Of a stretch of DNA of 64,000 nt, positions 55,459-64,000 are shown one piece after another (positions within the stretch are counted from its first letter, which is position 1; each line of letters begins with the position of its first letter). Location of the stretch: assembly GCF_033955345.1 (NCBI RefSeq), contig NZ_CP138332.1, positions 5,456,001-5,520,000 of the forward strand, in the 5' to 3' direction. This stretch comes from Sphingobacterium bambusae (GTDB lineage Bacteria; Bacteroidota; Bacteroidia; Sphingobacteriales; Sphingobacteriaceae). The position numbers and the translations under genes are program-made. The notes under the pieces are model-generated. The model saw only the letters and a list, made by a program, of their open reading frames with translations, made no database searches and had not been told where the DNA came from.

Positions 55459-55878
55459 AATACATAAGGTTTCGTACGCTATTGGTTAACGCCGACGCTA
55501 TAGCCAAGGGCTATGCTCGGATTGAACATCATCAAAAAGAAACAAGGAAGGTAGCAATTTGGAGCATTCAACTTCGTACAATTGTAGCATACACCTAATC
55601 TAACAACCTGTACAACATAAAAGATAGAAATCGCTATTCCGATCGGAAACTGACCTATGAGCGAATCCATACGTTTACGTATTTATCCTTGGCGAGTCAT
55701 TATGTTGACTAAAGATACAAATTATTTCAATTGTTTTTCAAAAAGAAAATTTCATACAATAAAAGTAATTAAAAAGTTACACAGATACATAAGTTAAAAC
55801 CTGTCGTTAAAAAAGAATTAACACAAAGCTTTTTTCCCCAAAGAAGCCACCGGTGGTTGGTATACCATGTAGCCCTGG
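55459..55878. other. gene-poor gap
   Basis: This 420-base stretch has no convincing gene. A 63-codon minus-strand frame (55479-55670) has no recognisable features. The right part (55700-55800) is AT-rich. No terminator was seen directly behind the lipoprotein gene at 55879. Confidence 0.45.
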
Positions 55879-57150
55879 TTAATAATCTGCTCTTGCGCCG
55901 GCATCGATTTCCGTAACAATTGCATAATCGCCATCGCTGTATTGCTTTTCCCACCATTGGCGGAATTTGGGCAAGTTAAAGTAATTGTTCTCCTTCAGCA
56001 GGGTATTATTTTTACCGGTCCCATTGGTCAGGTACATCCAAGCCATAATTCGTCTATTTTCAAATCCTTTTTCATATTTGTACTGCTCCGCAAAATAGAC
56101 CAAGTTGCTCAGTATGGCTAAGCGCTCCTGATCGCTCAGCTCCTCGATCTGCTCATCAAAATTGGCGAAATAGCGCACAAAGAGCTTGATGTCGTTTAAG
56201 ATGCTTTGGTTTGTTGGGCTTAGCGTTTTCTGTAGATAGCGGAAGGTATTGGCCTGCAGTTTCAGCCTGCCATCGCATCGTTTGTGGTAGAACATTTTGC
56301 CAAAAGCTAGCGGATGTCTTTTGTCAAATTTATTGTTATCCATTACCCATTTTAGCAGCTGTTCATCGGCTGTCCAACCAAAAGTCAGGACGAGGCTTTC
56401 CATAAAGGCAGCATCATGCTTTAAAAGCCAAGGCAATTTACTTTTATCATCATTAAATAGGTACAGGTTTCGATTTACCAAAAGCTGCAGGTTAAACTTT
56501 TGCGCTTGTTCCAAATCGTGAACATCTTTCCATCGGGTGATATAGATGATTCCATCCGCTGCAAGATCGCTTTGCTTTTGGGTAGCGATCGTTTCTTCCA
56601 CTTGGGCAATCGCTGGGTATACTGCTTTATAATCAATCAGCTCAGGAATGGCATACTGCCCGATAAACAATTGCTTATCCAGCGAGAAATAATAATTTGT
56701 TTTAAATCCATCCCGATCCGCATATCGGATGTTTTTAGGCGTAGCGCATTGCCCATTAAAGTTATTGAAGTACAAGAAGTCATCCACCCGTACAAGGCCG
56801 TCAAAAATATCGTTTACCCTTTGCTCAAAACGTTCCTTATCGGCTTTATAACCCGCTTTTAGCAAGCTATCCTGCAAAATAAGCACGGACGCATCCAAGT
56901 CATTCCGATCATAGTCGAAATAGGCGATATCGGTCACCTCATTGGCGGCGCCATAGGTTTTCAAAAGCTGCGCCCGTAAGGTAGTCTCGACAAACTGTAC
57001 TGTCGTATCAAGCGTGTCGCTCGCACTTTCCGAGCTCGGGATGGACTTCCCCTCATCCGCTTTGCTGGAACTTCCTGCAGACTGACAAGAACAAAGTGCC
57101 GCTGCGGCGAACAAGATCAGCATCCAAACCTGTGTTTTTTTCATAAACAT
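55879..57150 (-). CDS. large lipoprotein of unknown function
   Basis: The 423-aa protein has a lipoprotein signal (MFMKKTQVWMLILFAAAALC, lipobox LCSC) and a Ser/Asp-rich linker. The mature part of about 370 residues is mainly helical, with 'FNGQCATPKNIRYADRDGFK' and 'EQIEELSDQERLAILSNLVY'. I do not recognise the family. It starts 20 bases behind the GH2 gene on the same strand and is probably co-expressed with it. Confidence 0.7.
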   Translation of the reverse strand: MFMKKTQVWMLILFAAAALCSCQSAGSSSKADEGKSIPSSESASDTLDTTVQFVETTLRAQLLKTYGAANEVTDIAYFDYDRNDLDASVLILQDSLLKAGYKADKERFEQRVNDIFDGLVRVDDFLYFNNFNGQCATPKNIRYADRDGFKTNYYFSLDKQLFIGQYAIPELIDYKAVYPAIAQVEETIATQKQSDLAADGIIYITRWKDVHDLEQAQKFNLQLLVNRNLYLFNDDKSKLPWLLKHDAAFMESLVLTFGWTADEQLLKWVMDNNKFDKRHPLAFGKMFYHKRCDGRLKLQANTFRYLQKTLSPTNQSILNDIKLFVRYFANFDEQIEELSDQERLAILSNLVYFAEQYKYEKGFENRRIMAWMYLTNGTGKNNTLLKENNYFNLPKFRQWWEKQYSDGDYAIVTEIDAGARADY

Positions 57151-57169
57151 TCCCTGCTTTATCCGTTTC

Positions 57170-59959
57170 TTATTGAAAATCGAAGTACAGACGATTGATC
57201 ATATTGGGCGTAGCGCTAAACGTTTTAAAGGTATGCGGCTGCGATTGCGGTCCCATTTCCTGCGGACCCGAGAATTTCGTGCCCACGGCAGGTATAGCAT
57301 CCATAAAGGAGATATCCCCTTTCGGATATTTCGGAAAAGTATAATTACGCTGCCTATCGTACTGCTTTTGTATAGATGGCGTGAACAGCTGTAGCGTGAT
57401 ATCCTCAGCGGAGGAATACACGGAAAAAGGAACGGCCGTGTGCAAGCGCATACCATAAAACAGCGAATAATAGCCTTTGAACTCCGGATAGTCCCAATCC
57501 TCTCCCGTAATCGCATCATTATACGTCTTCTCCCAGATACCTAAACGACCACCCTTCATGCGATTGTTGTACACCCGATAGGGTCCATTTGCCAATAAGG
57601 TAGCCCCTTGTACGCCCTGCTCGGGAAAACTAAAGCTGATGCCCGCCATCTCCATGCGATCGCGCGGCCGATAGTCGTAATCCAATTGCAGTATACCATT
57701 GCTTTTCATCGTCCAAGAAAAACGGTAAGCCTCGCCACCACGTGGATAAGCATAGCGCACATCGATCCGGATCAGGCTGTCCGAAACCGTGGATGTGAGT
57801 CCGGTACAAGTTAGCTGTTCATCGCTGATCAATACCGGACCATTCGAGAGAGGGATTTCCCCTTTGGCGGTAACAATACCCTGCAACAATCCAGTCGTTT
57901 TATGGATGGCTACCGTTGTTTCGCCATGGCGTAGGCGAAACAGGCTATCTGTCTCGGTCATGACCAGCTTGGCGCCAGCCTTGTCCCGCGCTACCGTAGC
58001 ACGTTCCGCAAAACGGGCCGGTGTGTTGATCTCGTAACTCCAGGTAAAGAGCTCTTCGCCATTGGGATCTTCGGCCTTCAGGTAGAGCACATCAAAATCC
58101 CTCCAGTTTGCCGGTAATTGTAAACCGAGCATCCCCTTAGCCCCCGGCTCAATGGTCGGCGACAGAATCGTATCTTGATAGGTTTCGCCCTCCCTATCTA
58201 CGGCGTTAAACTTTTTCATGCTGTAGGAGAACCGACATTGGGCGGTATTTGTAAAATCATACCGGTTTTCTAGCTGTAAGGAGCCGTCCCAACGCGCGGT
58301 GATATATTTCTTCTCCATATGTATAGGCGACCAGATCTCCTTAATCGTAAAGAAGCTGCCTTCCTTTTCCCGAAAAGGACCGACAATACCATCGGCGCCA
58401 TGGTCTTTATCCGTATCAACAAACCCATCTTTGTCCGTTCGCACAATGCCCTGATCGGCAAAATCCCAAAGAAACATACCGGCAGATAAGGGATTGGAAC
58501 GCATCAGATTCCAAAAGTCATCCAGTCCGGCGCCATGCCCGCCATCATACAGCCCATGTATCAGTTCGGTAGGCATAAAGATATCCCTTCCGTTGAACAT
58601 ATTTTTAATACCGCTATTGTAGGAGATGTAATGTACCGTATTGATTCCCCCAAATAGCCCAAAAGGATGAATCACCGTTCGCTGCTGTATATCCAAGGTG
58701 CCAAAGAGCGGATCCAGATCCAGGTTGAACCCACCTTCATTGCCGTTTGCCCAAAGCACCACCGAAGGATGGTTGATATCACGCGTCAGCATCTCGGTGA
58801 GCAGCGTGGTGCCCACCTCCGTATCATAGGGCGGCGATTGCCAAGCACAAAGCTCGTTGATGACATATAGCCCCAAGGAATCGCAGAGCTCCAAGAAGTG
58901 CTTATCTGGCGGATAATGCGACATGCGCACCGCATTCATGTTCATTTCCTTGATCAACATGATATCCTGCAAGCTCTGTTCGCGACTGATTGTTCGCCCC
59001 GTGGTGGGCCAAAAGCAATGCCGATTAACACCCTTGAAGCGCATCTTTACCCCATTGATATACAGGCCGTCGCGCTCCCTGACCTCTACCGTGCGGAAAC
59101 CAAATCGTTCCATCGTCTGCTGTACGGGCTTGCCGCGCTCGAGCAGCGTAATAACCGCGCGATAGAGATGCGGATTTTCGCTGGACCATGGACTGATATC
59201 GCTAACAGAAGCATTTGCCAGCAGCCGCTTGCTGGCCGATGCCGCCGCTGTGGAGGTAAAGGATTTCTTCTTTTCGCCCGTCTGGCTGTCGAAAATATCG
59301 ACCTGCAGGCTCGCTTGCGCAAGCTCCTTATCCAAGACTACCTCCAAGTTGATTTTCCCATCGGCTTTGGCATCGATACCGCTGTAGGCCATATGTGTGT
59401 GCGGCACCGCCTCGAGGTAAACCGGTCTGAAAATTCCGCCGAACACCCAAAAATCGGCTTCGCGCTCGGCGCTGTTTACGCTGGCATTGGCAGACATCTT
59501 GCTGACCTCAACATCCAGTTGATTTTCCTTCTTAAAACTCACCAAGTCGGTGATCTCCCGTTTAAACCTGTAAAATGCACCTTGGTGTATTTCTCCGGCT
59601 TGCTTGCCATTGACCTCCACCTTGGTATCTGTCATGGAGCCATCAAACACGATATAGATCCGCTTATCTTTCCAATGTGCAGGTAGTTTGAAGGAGGTTT
59701 TGTATAGCCCCCGTTCCGAGGCCATATCTTTGTCGTGCCCATAGTTGTAAGCCCCAAAGCCTTCCTGCTCCCAACAGGAAGGAACGTGGATCGTGGTCCA
59801 CTGACCACTTTGCCGGCCCGCCGTGCAGTAGAACTGCCATACCTTGGCATCTTCTCGGCTGCTGCCGGATAGCATCATCTTTTCCGTTTGTTGACCCCGC
59901 AGGTAGCTGCCTGTCGACAGCAATAAAAGTATAAGTAGATAAAATTGGATACGCATCAT
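57170..59959 (-). CDS. GH2 family glycoside hydrolase (beta-galactosidase type)
   Basis: The 929-aa exported enzyme has the GH2 order: signal peptide, sugar-binding jelly roll ('IHVPSCWEQEGFGAYNYGHD', 'RIYIVFDGSMTDTKVEVNGK'), immunoglobulin-like domain, then the TIM barrel with 'FKGVNRHCFWPTTGRTISRE'. The acid/base Glu is in 'VVLWANGNEGGFN' (about residue 407) and the likely nucleophile Glu in 'MPTELIHGLYDGGHG' (about 463). The C-terminal part ('GPYRVYNNRMKGGRLGIWEK') resembles the beta-galactosidase small-chain domain. It would cleave terminal beta-galactosides, or other beta-glycosides, in the periplasm. The unknown lipoprotein gene follows. Confidence 0.9.
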   Translation of the reverse strand: MMRIQFYLLILLLLSTGSYLRGQQTEKMMLSGSSREDAKVWQFYCTAGRQSGQWTTIHVPSCWEQEGFGAYNYGHDKDMASERGLYKTSFKLPAHWKDKRIYIVFDGSMTDTKVEVNGKQAGEIHQGAFYRFKREITDLVSFKKENQLDVEVSKMSANASVNSAEREADFWVFGGIFRPVYLEAVPHTHMAYSGIDAKADGKINLEVVLDKELAQASLQVDIFDSQTGEKKKSFTSTAAASASKRLLANASVSDISPWSSENPHLYRAVITLLERGKPVQQTMERFGFRTVEVRERDGLYINGVKMRFKGVNRHCFWPTTGRTISREQSLQDIMLIKEMNMNAVRMSHYPPDKHFLELCDSLGLYVINELCAWQSPPYDTEVGTTLLTEMLTRDINHPSVVLWANGNEGGFNLDLDPLFGTLDIQQRTVIHPFGLFGGINTVHYISYNSGIKNMFNGRDIFMPTELIHGLYDGGHGAGLDDFWNLMRSNPLSAGMFLWDFADQGIVRTDKDGFVDTDKDHGADGIVGPFREKEGSFFTIKEIWSPIHMEKKYITARWDGSLQLENRYDFTNTAQCRFSYSMKKFNAVDREGETYQDTILSPTIEPGAKGMLGLQLPANWRDFDVLYLKAEDPNGEELFTWSYEINTPARFAERATVARDKAGAKLVMTETDSLFRLRHGETTVAIHKTTGLLQGIVTAKGEIPLSNGPVLISDEQLTCTGLTSTVSDSLIRIDVRYAYPRGGEAYRFSWTMKSNGILQLDYDYRPRDRMEMAGISFSFPEQGVQGATLLANGPYRVYNNRMKGGRLGIWEKTYNDAITGEDWDYPEFKGYYSLFYGMRLHTAVPFSVYSSAEDITLQLFTPSIQKQYDRQRNYTFPKYPKGDISFMDAIPAVGTKFSGPQEMGPQSQPHTFKTFSATPNMINRLYFDFQ

Positions 59960-60377
59960 AAGCTGTTAAGTAGCTTAAATGTAAGCAAAAAACAGACAGA
60001 AACATAGTAAAAGAAGAATAGTGGGTGGAGTGGTTTTGTCCATTTTCATACGCCCCCACCGCTGGCGTTCTAAAACTTCATTCCGCTGGAAGACAAAACA
60101 AAACGTTGGTTTGTTTTGTATTTCTATTAGTACGTGTGAATCGATGAAATTTTACTTCATTTCTTAATCCAGTTAAATTTCTAGCTGATTTGGATGATTT
60201 AAATTTGCAAGATAAACTTAATAAAATTAAAGAATTGATATACAAATAACAGAAGCGTAGAAACAGTACCATCAAATCTAATAAAATCTGATAGTTATCT
60301 CCGATAAAGAAATGTCTTTGAAAGGTTAGGAATAACACTATCTCTAACAAAATTTTGGTTTAATTTCATCAATTAAT
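59960..60377. other. 418-base gap between divergent genes
   Basis: The gap separates the GH2 gene (minus) from the Crp/Fnr-type gene (plus) and must hold both promoters. A 90-codon minus-strand frame at 60078-60350 reads as low-complexity Leu/Phe-rich sequence and is not supported as a gene. Confidence 0.45.
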
Positions 60378-60956
60378 ATGTACGAAAAAATTTTAGAAAA
60401 CGTCACGAAGTGTGTTGAGTTAACACAAGAAGAGATCCAACTGTTTACAGGTATTTTGACTCATCGCATCATCCCCAAGAAAACAATATTGCTACGCGAA
60501 GGGGAAATTTGTGAGTTTGAAGGCTATATAAATAAGGGTTGTGCTCGAATTTATTACATCAATGAAAAAGGAACCGAGGTTACGCTCTCCTTTGCCGTCG
60601 AGGATTGGTGGGTAACCGATATTGCCTCATTTAATGACAAAACGCCATCTAGATTCTACATCGAAGCTTCCGAAGATACCGAGATGTTCTTACTTACTCC
60701 CCACAGTAAAGAAGCGTTACTAACTTTTATTCCGAAATTTGAAAGAGTGTTTCGTATGCTAGTGCAAAAAAGCCTTTCTAGACTTCAAAATCGACTCGTC
60801 TCAACCATTAGTAAAACAGCCACTGAACGTTACTTAGAGTTCATCGAATTATATCCTTCAATCCCGTTACGCGTGCCGCAATACTACATTGCCTCTTACC
60901 TCGGTGTATCGCCGGAATTTATTAGCACAATACGAAAACGACTAGCTACAAAATAG
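60378..60956 (+). CDS. Crp/Fnr-family transcriptional regulator
   Basis: The 192-aa protein has a cyclic-nucleotide-binding-like beta barrel (about residues 25-120: 'RIIPKKTILLREGEICEFEG', 'YINKGCARIYYINEKGTEVT'). A long helix follows, then a short C-terminal HTH ('VPQYYIASYLGVSPEFISTI', then RKRL). The phosphate-binding Arg-Ala of true cAMP receptors is not evident, as in most Bacteroidota members. It precedes the isochorismatase and amidohydrolase genes by 410 bases in the same direction and may regulate them. Confidence 0.85.
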   Translation: MYEKILENVTKCVELTQEEIQLFTGILTHRIIPKKTILLREGEICEFEGYINKGCARIYYINEKGTEVTLSFAVEDWWVTDIASFNDKTPSRFYIEASEDTEMFLLTPHSKEALLTFIPKFERVFRMLVQKSLSRLQNRLVSTISKTATERYLEFIELYPSIPLRVPQYYIASYLGVSPEFISTIRKRLATK

Positions 60957-61366
60957 GATTAGTGTTTCATATCCCCTCCTTTCTAAGGAAAATTTCTTTG
61001 ATTTTTCTATTTCTTAAACGAGTTAAATGAAAATGAAAGTTTATTATTCGATTTTTGTTGCACTATGAAAAGTAAACACAAAACTATCGGACGATATTTC
61101 AATGGAATATCCAAAATAATCATCAAAATTTATATTATAAACTATAGCTATTAACATATAGTATCACATTTTTATAGCTGGTGTCGACGACTTATAAAAG
61201 TATGGGTTGCTTATTCATTATGTTTAGAAAACATCCCAAATAGAAGACGCTTGTTTAACTGCCTGTTGAAAATTCCCGCTGCAGAGGACAAACAACTAGG
61301 GCATCTTGCACAGCTACATTTAACAATAACGGATAAATAACTGAATATCAAAACAAACGATTTAAT
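60957..61366. other. 410-base gap before the hydrolase pair
   Basis: No gene is seen in this AT-rich stretch. It should contain the promoter of the isochorismatase-type gene, but no clear TTTG/TAnnTTTG pair was fixed. Confidence 0.45.
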
Positions 61367-62053
61367 ATGAAAAAAGTAATTTTAGCACTCCAATTAGTTT
61401 TAGCCTCGAGCATTGCTTTTGCACAGAAGCCAAGTCCAGAAATGTTGGACCCGAAAAACCATGCTTTGTTACTCATCGATCATGAGGGGCAAATGGCATT
61501 CGCGACACACAGCATTTCAACCGTTGAATTGAGAAACAACGTTGGTCTTATCGCCGGTGCGACAAAGATTTTTAACATCCCCACTGTAGTAACAACGGTT
61601 GCCGAAAAATCCTTTGCGGGGCCAGTATTTCCTGAAATTTTAGAATTTTATCCAAACACAGCGACGTATATAGACCGTACGACAATGAATACTTGGGAGG
61701 ATATTAATGCACACAAGGCGATCTCTGGAAAAGGCAAAAAGAAGATTGTGATGGCAGGTCTTTGGACTAGCGTATGTGTTGTAGGACCCGCTTTGTCTGC
61801 TATCAGCGAAGGATATGAGGTTTACATTATTACCGATGCTTGTGGCGATGTATCTAAGGATGCGCATGATCATTCCATCGCACGTATGATACAAGCGGGT
61901 GCGAAGCCCATTACATCATTACAATACTTACTTGAGTTGCAGCGGGACTGGGCTAGGCAGGAAACGTATAAGCCGGTAAACGATTTGGTGGTCAGGTTTG
62001 GTGGTGCCTATGGCATTGGTGTTCAATATGCCCGCGATATGTTAAAACATTAA
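61367..62053 (+). CDS. exported isochorismatase-family cysteine hydrolase
   Basis: The 228-aa protein has a signal peptide (MKKVILALQLVLASSIAFAQ) followed by the isochorismatase fold: D38 in 'HALLLIDHEGQM', the 'RTTMNTW' region after the central strands and C137 in 'MAGLWTSVCVVGPALSAISE'. Asp, a Lys (probably K81 of 'AEKSFAGP') and Cys form the usual triad. Family members hydrolyse amides or vinyl ethers; here the substrate is unknown and would be periplasmic. A hairpin separates it from the exported amidohydrolase gene. Confidence 0.85.
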   Translation: MKKVILALQLVLASSIAFAQKPSPEMLDPKNHALLLIDHEGQMAFATHSISTVELRNNVGLIAGATKIFNIPTVVTTVAEKSFAGPVFPEILEFYPNTATYIDRTTMNTWEDINAHKAISGKGKKKIVMAGLWTSVCVVGPALSAISEGYEVYIITDACGDVSKDAHDHSIARMIQAGAKPITSLQYLLELQRDWARQETYKPVNDLVVRFGGAYGIGVQYARDMLKH

Positions 62054-62068
62054 AAAAATTAAACTCGA

Positions 62069-62096
62069 AAAGGCAGGATGAAGAGCGCCTGCCTTT
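62069..62096 (+). terminator. hairpin between the two hydrolase genes
   Basis: AAAGGCAGG (62069-62077) pairs with CCTGCCTTT (62088-62096) over a 10-base loop, 18 bases ahead of the amidohydrolase start. There is no strong T-tract beyond TTT, so it may only weaken transcription between the two genes. Confidence 0.5.
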
Positions 62097-62113
62097 AAAT
62101 TAAGTTAAAGAAA

Positions 62114-63883
62114 ATGAAGACAATCAACGTTATCGCGTTCTACCTGCTGTTTACCGTATCGCTCGTAACGCAAGCGCAACAGGCTGATATAATCATCACA
62201 AACGGCAAAATATCAACCTTAGATGATCAAAATCCCGAAGTCCAAGCAGTAGCGATCTCTGGAAATAAAATCCTACAAACGGGGTCTAACAAACAAATGC
62301 TATTGCTAAAAGGAGAAAAAACCATTGTTGTAGACGCGCAGAAAAGAAGGGTTATCCCTGGACTATTTGATAGCCACATGCATGTTATCCGTGCCGGACG
62401 TTTTTACAATATGGAGCTTCGCTGGGATGGTGTGACATCTTTAAAACGAGCTTTGCAAATGCTAAAGGAGCAAGCGGCCAGAACGCCCGAAGGACAATGG
62501 ATACGTGTTGTAGGCGGCTGGAACGAATATCAGTTTGAAGAGAAAAGACTACCCAGCATTGAGGAAATTAACGAAGCGACGGGAGATGTGCCTACCTTTA
62601 TTCTTTATTTATATGGAAGTGCTTGGTTAAACAAAGCCGGACTTAAAAAACTGAATATCAATAGCGACACGCCTAACCCGGCGGAAGGACTAATTCAAAA
62701 AGATGAGCAAGGGAATCCGACGGGGCTATTGATTGCAGAGCCAAATGCATTTATCCTGTATTCCACCTTGGCGAAATTGCCCACACTGACGAAAGACGAA
62801 GAGGTAAATTCTACGATCCAGTTTATGACAGAGATGAATAGACTGGGTGTAACAGGCGTAATGGATGCTGGCGGAGGTTTTCAAAATTTTCCCGACGATT
62901 ATAGTATTACCAATGCCTTGAGCGAGCAAGGAAAAATAACAATCAGGTTGCCTCATTTTTTATTCGCGCAGAAAAAAGGTACAGAATATGAAGATTTCGC
63001 CCGTTGGATAGGCATGGTGGAATTACATGCCGAGCGACCGAAAAACAAAGTGGACTACTATGTTAGCGGTGGCGGTGAGAACATCGTTAGTGACGCGGCT
63101 GATTTCGAAAATTTTCTGTTCCCGAGACCAGAACTTTCTCCGATAATGGAAGTTCAGCTGAAAAGGGTAATCAAAATATTGGTAAACAACCGTTGGCCGT
63201 TTCGACTTCACGCAACTTACAACGAAAGTATCAACCGTTTTTTGAATGTGATCGAAGAAGTGGATGAGGAAACTCCATTAGAAGGGTTGGTTTGGTTTTT
63301 TGACCATGCAGAAACGATAAGCGAAGAAAATTTGCAACGCATCAAAAAATTGGGTGGTGGTATTGCAATTCAACACCGAATGGCATACCAAGGAGAGAGT
63401 TTTATTAAGCGTTATGGAAAAAAACAAGCGCTGACCTCTCCGCCTATTAAAAGAATGCTTGAACTAGATATCCCTGTAGGATTGGGAACGGATGGGACAC
63501 GCGTGGCTTCTTATAATCCCTGGGTAGCACTCTATTGGATCACTACGGGTAAAACAGTAGGTGGCAACCAAGTAATGGCCAACGCAAATACAATAGACAG
63601 AACTACCGCGTTAAGATTGGCTACGCATAAAGGCTACGAATTGATTCAAGAAAGCAATAAGGGCAAAATCAAGAAAGATTTTTTTGCAGATATCATCATT
63701 TTGGACGATGATTTTTTTACAACTTCCGATGAGAACATTAAGAAAATTAGTAGCAAGCTTACGATAGTAGATGGACGTGTGGTTTACGGAGATAATGACT
63801 ACAAGAATGTATCTCCTCCCCCAATAGAAATCGTCCCGGCTTGGTCGCCCGTAAAGTATTTCGGAGGCTACCAGCAAAATTAA
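62114..63883 (+). CDS. exported YtcJ-type amidohydrolase
   Basis: The 589-aa protein has a signal peptide (MKTINVIAFYLLFTVSLVTQ) and the amidohydrolase-3 layout: 'ADIIITNGKISTLDDQNPEV' at the start, the HxH metal site in 'GLFDSHMHVIRAG', 'PFRLHATYNESIN' and 'WFFDHAETISEENLQ' for later ligands. 'IPVGLGTDGTRVASYNPWVA' gives the final Asp, and 'KIKKDFFADIIILDDDFFTT' the closing composite domain. It would hydrolyse an amide or related bond outside the cytoplasm. It probably works with the isochorismatase-type enzyme on one substrate, which is inferred from their shared export and order. From 63884 to the window end no gene is seen. Confidence 0.85.
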   Translation: MKTINVIAFYLLFTVSLVTQAQQADIIITNGKISTLDDQNPEVQAVAISGNKILQTGSNKQMLLLKGEKTIVVDAQKRRVIPGLFDSHMHVIRAGRFYNMELRWDGVTSLKRALQMLKEQAARTPEGQWIRVVGGWNEYQFEEKRLPSIEEINEATGDVPTFILYLYGSAWLNKAGLKKLNINSDTPNPAEGLIQKDEQGNPTGLLIAEPNAFILYSTLAKLPTLTKDEEVNSTIQFMTEMNRLGVTGVMDAGGGFQNFPDDYSITNALSEQGKITIRLPHFLFAQKKGTEYEDFARWIGMVELHAERPKNKVDYYVSGGGENIVSDAADFENFLFPRPELSPIMEVQLKRVIKILVNNRWPFRLHATYNESINRFLNVIEEVDEETPLEGLVWFFDHAETISEENLQRIKKLGGGIAIQHRMAYQGESFIKRYGKKQALTSPPIKRMLELDIPVGLGTDGTRVASYNPWVALYWITTGKTVGGNQVMANANTIDRTTALRLATHKGYELIQESNKGKIKKDFFADIIILDDDFFTTSDENIKKISSKLTIVDGRVVYGDNDYKNVSPPPIEIVPAWSPVKYFGGYQQN

Positions 63884-64000
63884 AATGACAATGATTTCTT
63901 TACATTTACGCATTTGGAACCTCCATAATGTTTAAAAGCATATTATCTGTTTATCAGAAAAGACCTAGCTAGCTCAGCAATTAAAAGATAAAGGATGAAG

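Noticed and set aside
60078..60350. 90-codon minus-strand frame before the Crp/Fnr gene
   Set aside because: Low-complexity Leu/Phe/Ser sequence in an AT-rich promoter gap with no supporting signal.

Overview
The window looks like a chromosomal segment of a Bacteroidota bacterium, most likely of the family Sphingobacteriaceae (Sphingobacterium-like). The reasons are a SusC/SusD pair driven by an ECF sigma factor and a FecR anti-sigma factor, fimbrillin-type lipoproteins, many AraC regulators, a TTTG/TAnnTTTG-type promoter, and tyrosine-recombinase and HTH_17 relics typical of this phylum. No rRNA, tRNA or CRISPR array was seen. All family calls come from reading the protein sequences; no database search was run.

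Layout. 1-6.3 kb: a partial gene, a DUF4870 membrane protein, a TPR/coiled-coil/HTH regulator, then an unlisted 59-aa peptide gene and a fimbrillin-like lipoprotein behind a promoter with three helically phased TGACGT repeats, and a membrane-bound LuxR-like regulator facing them. 7-16.9 kb: ordinary accessory genes, including an efflux outer-membrane gene with its 5' end missing, three AraC regulators, an HD hydrolase, a UDG-fold protein, an iron alcohol dehydrogenase and an AEC transporter. 16.9-20.1 kb: a TlpA-like thiol protein, an SDR/HxlR divergent pair (HxlR 5' end out of frame) and a DinB-fold protein. 20.3-30.7 kb: one long minus-strand unit, sigma factor - FecR - SusC - SusD - inactive metallohydrolase lipoprotein - di-heme cytochrome c peroxidase (broken by an in-frame TGA) - small exported protein - DoxD/DoxA. 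This looks like a TonB-dependent uptake system with redox partners.

31.1-48.2 kb: after a lipoprotein and a small membrane protein that end in a strong terminator comes a visibly AT-richer island. It holds large genes of anti-phage type: a 2080-aa STAND NTPase with a Cap4-like nuclease domain and an overlapping 241-aa partner, a divergent overlapping pair (a VPA1262-like/PLD-like protein plus a 501-aa protein of unknown family), a 1223-aa TPR-PIN protein and a DUF4238 protein. The island ends at the frameshifted N-terminal stub of a tyrosine recombinase. The two-gene unit at 39.6-42.6 kb is the best candidate for an undescribed system.

48.6-52.3 kb: an ArsR / DUF6428 / arsenate-reductase-like cluster with two matching operators but no efflux gene, a PAS histidine kinase and a small protein. 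52.36-52.97 kb: 29 tandem 21-bp units with an invariant 13-bp core. 53.1-55.5 kb: a minus-strand module of HTH_17 protein, fibronectin-III-like protein, small membrane protein and cell-wall hydrolase, with phased GAACGAA repeats in its control region. 55.9-60 kb: an unknown lipoprotein and a GH2 beta-galactosidase-type enzyme. 60.4-63.9 kb: a Crp/Fnr regulator followed by an exported isochorismatase-type hydrolase and an exported YtcJ-type amidohydrolase.
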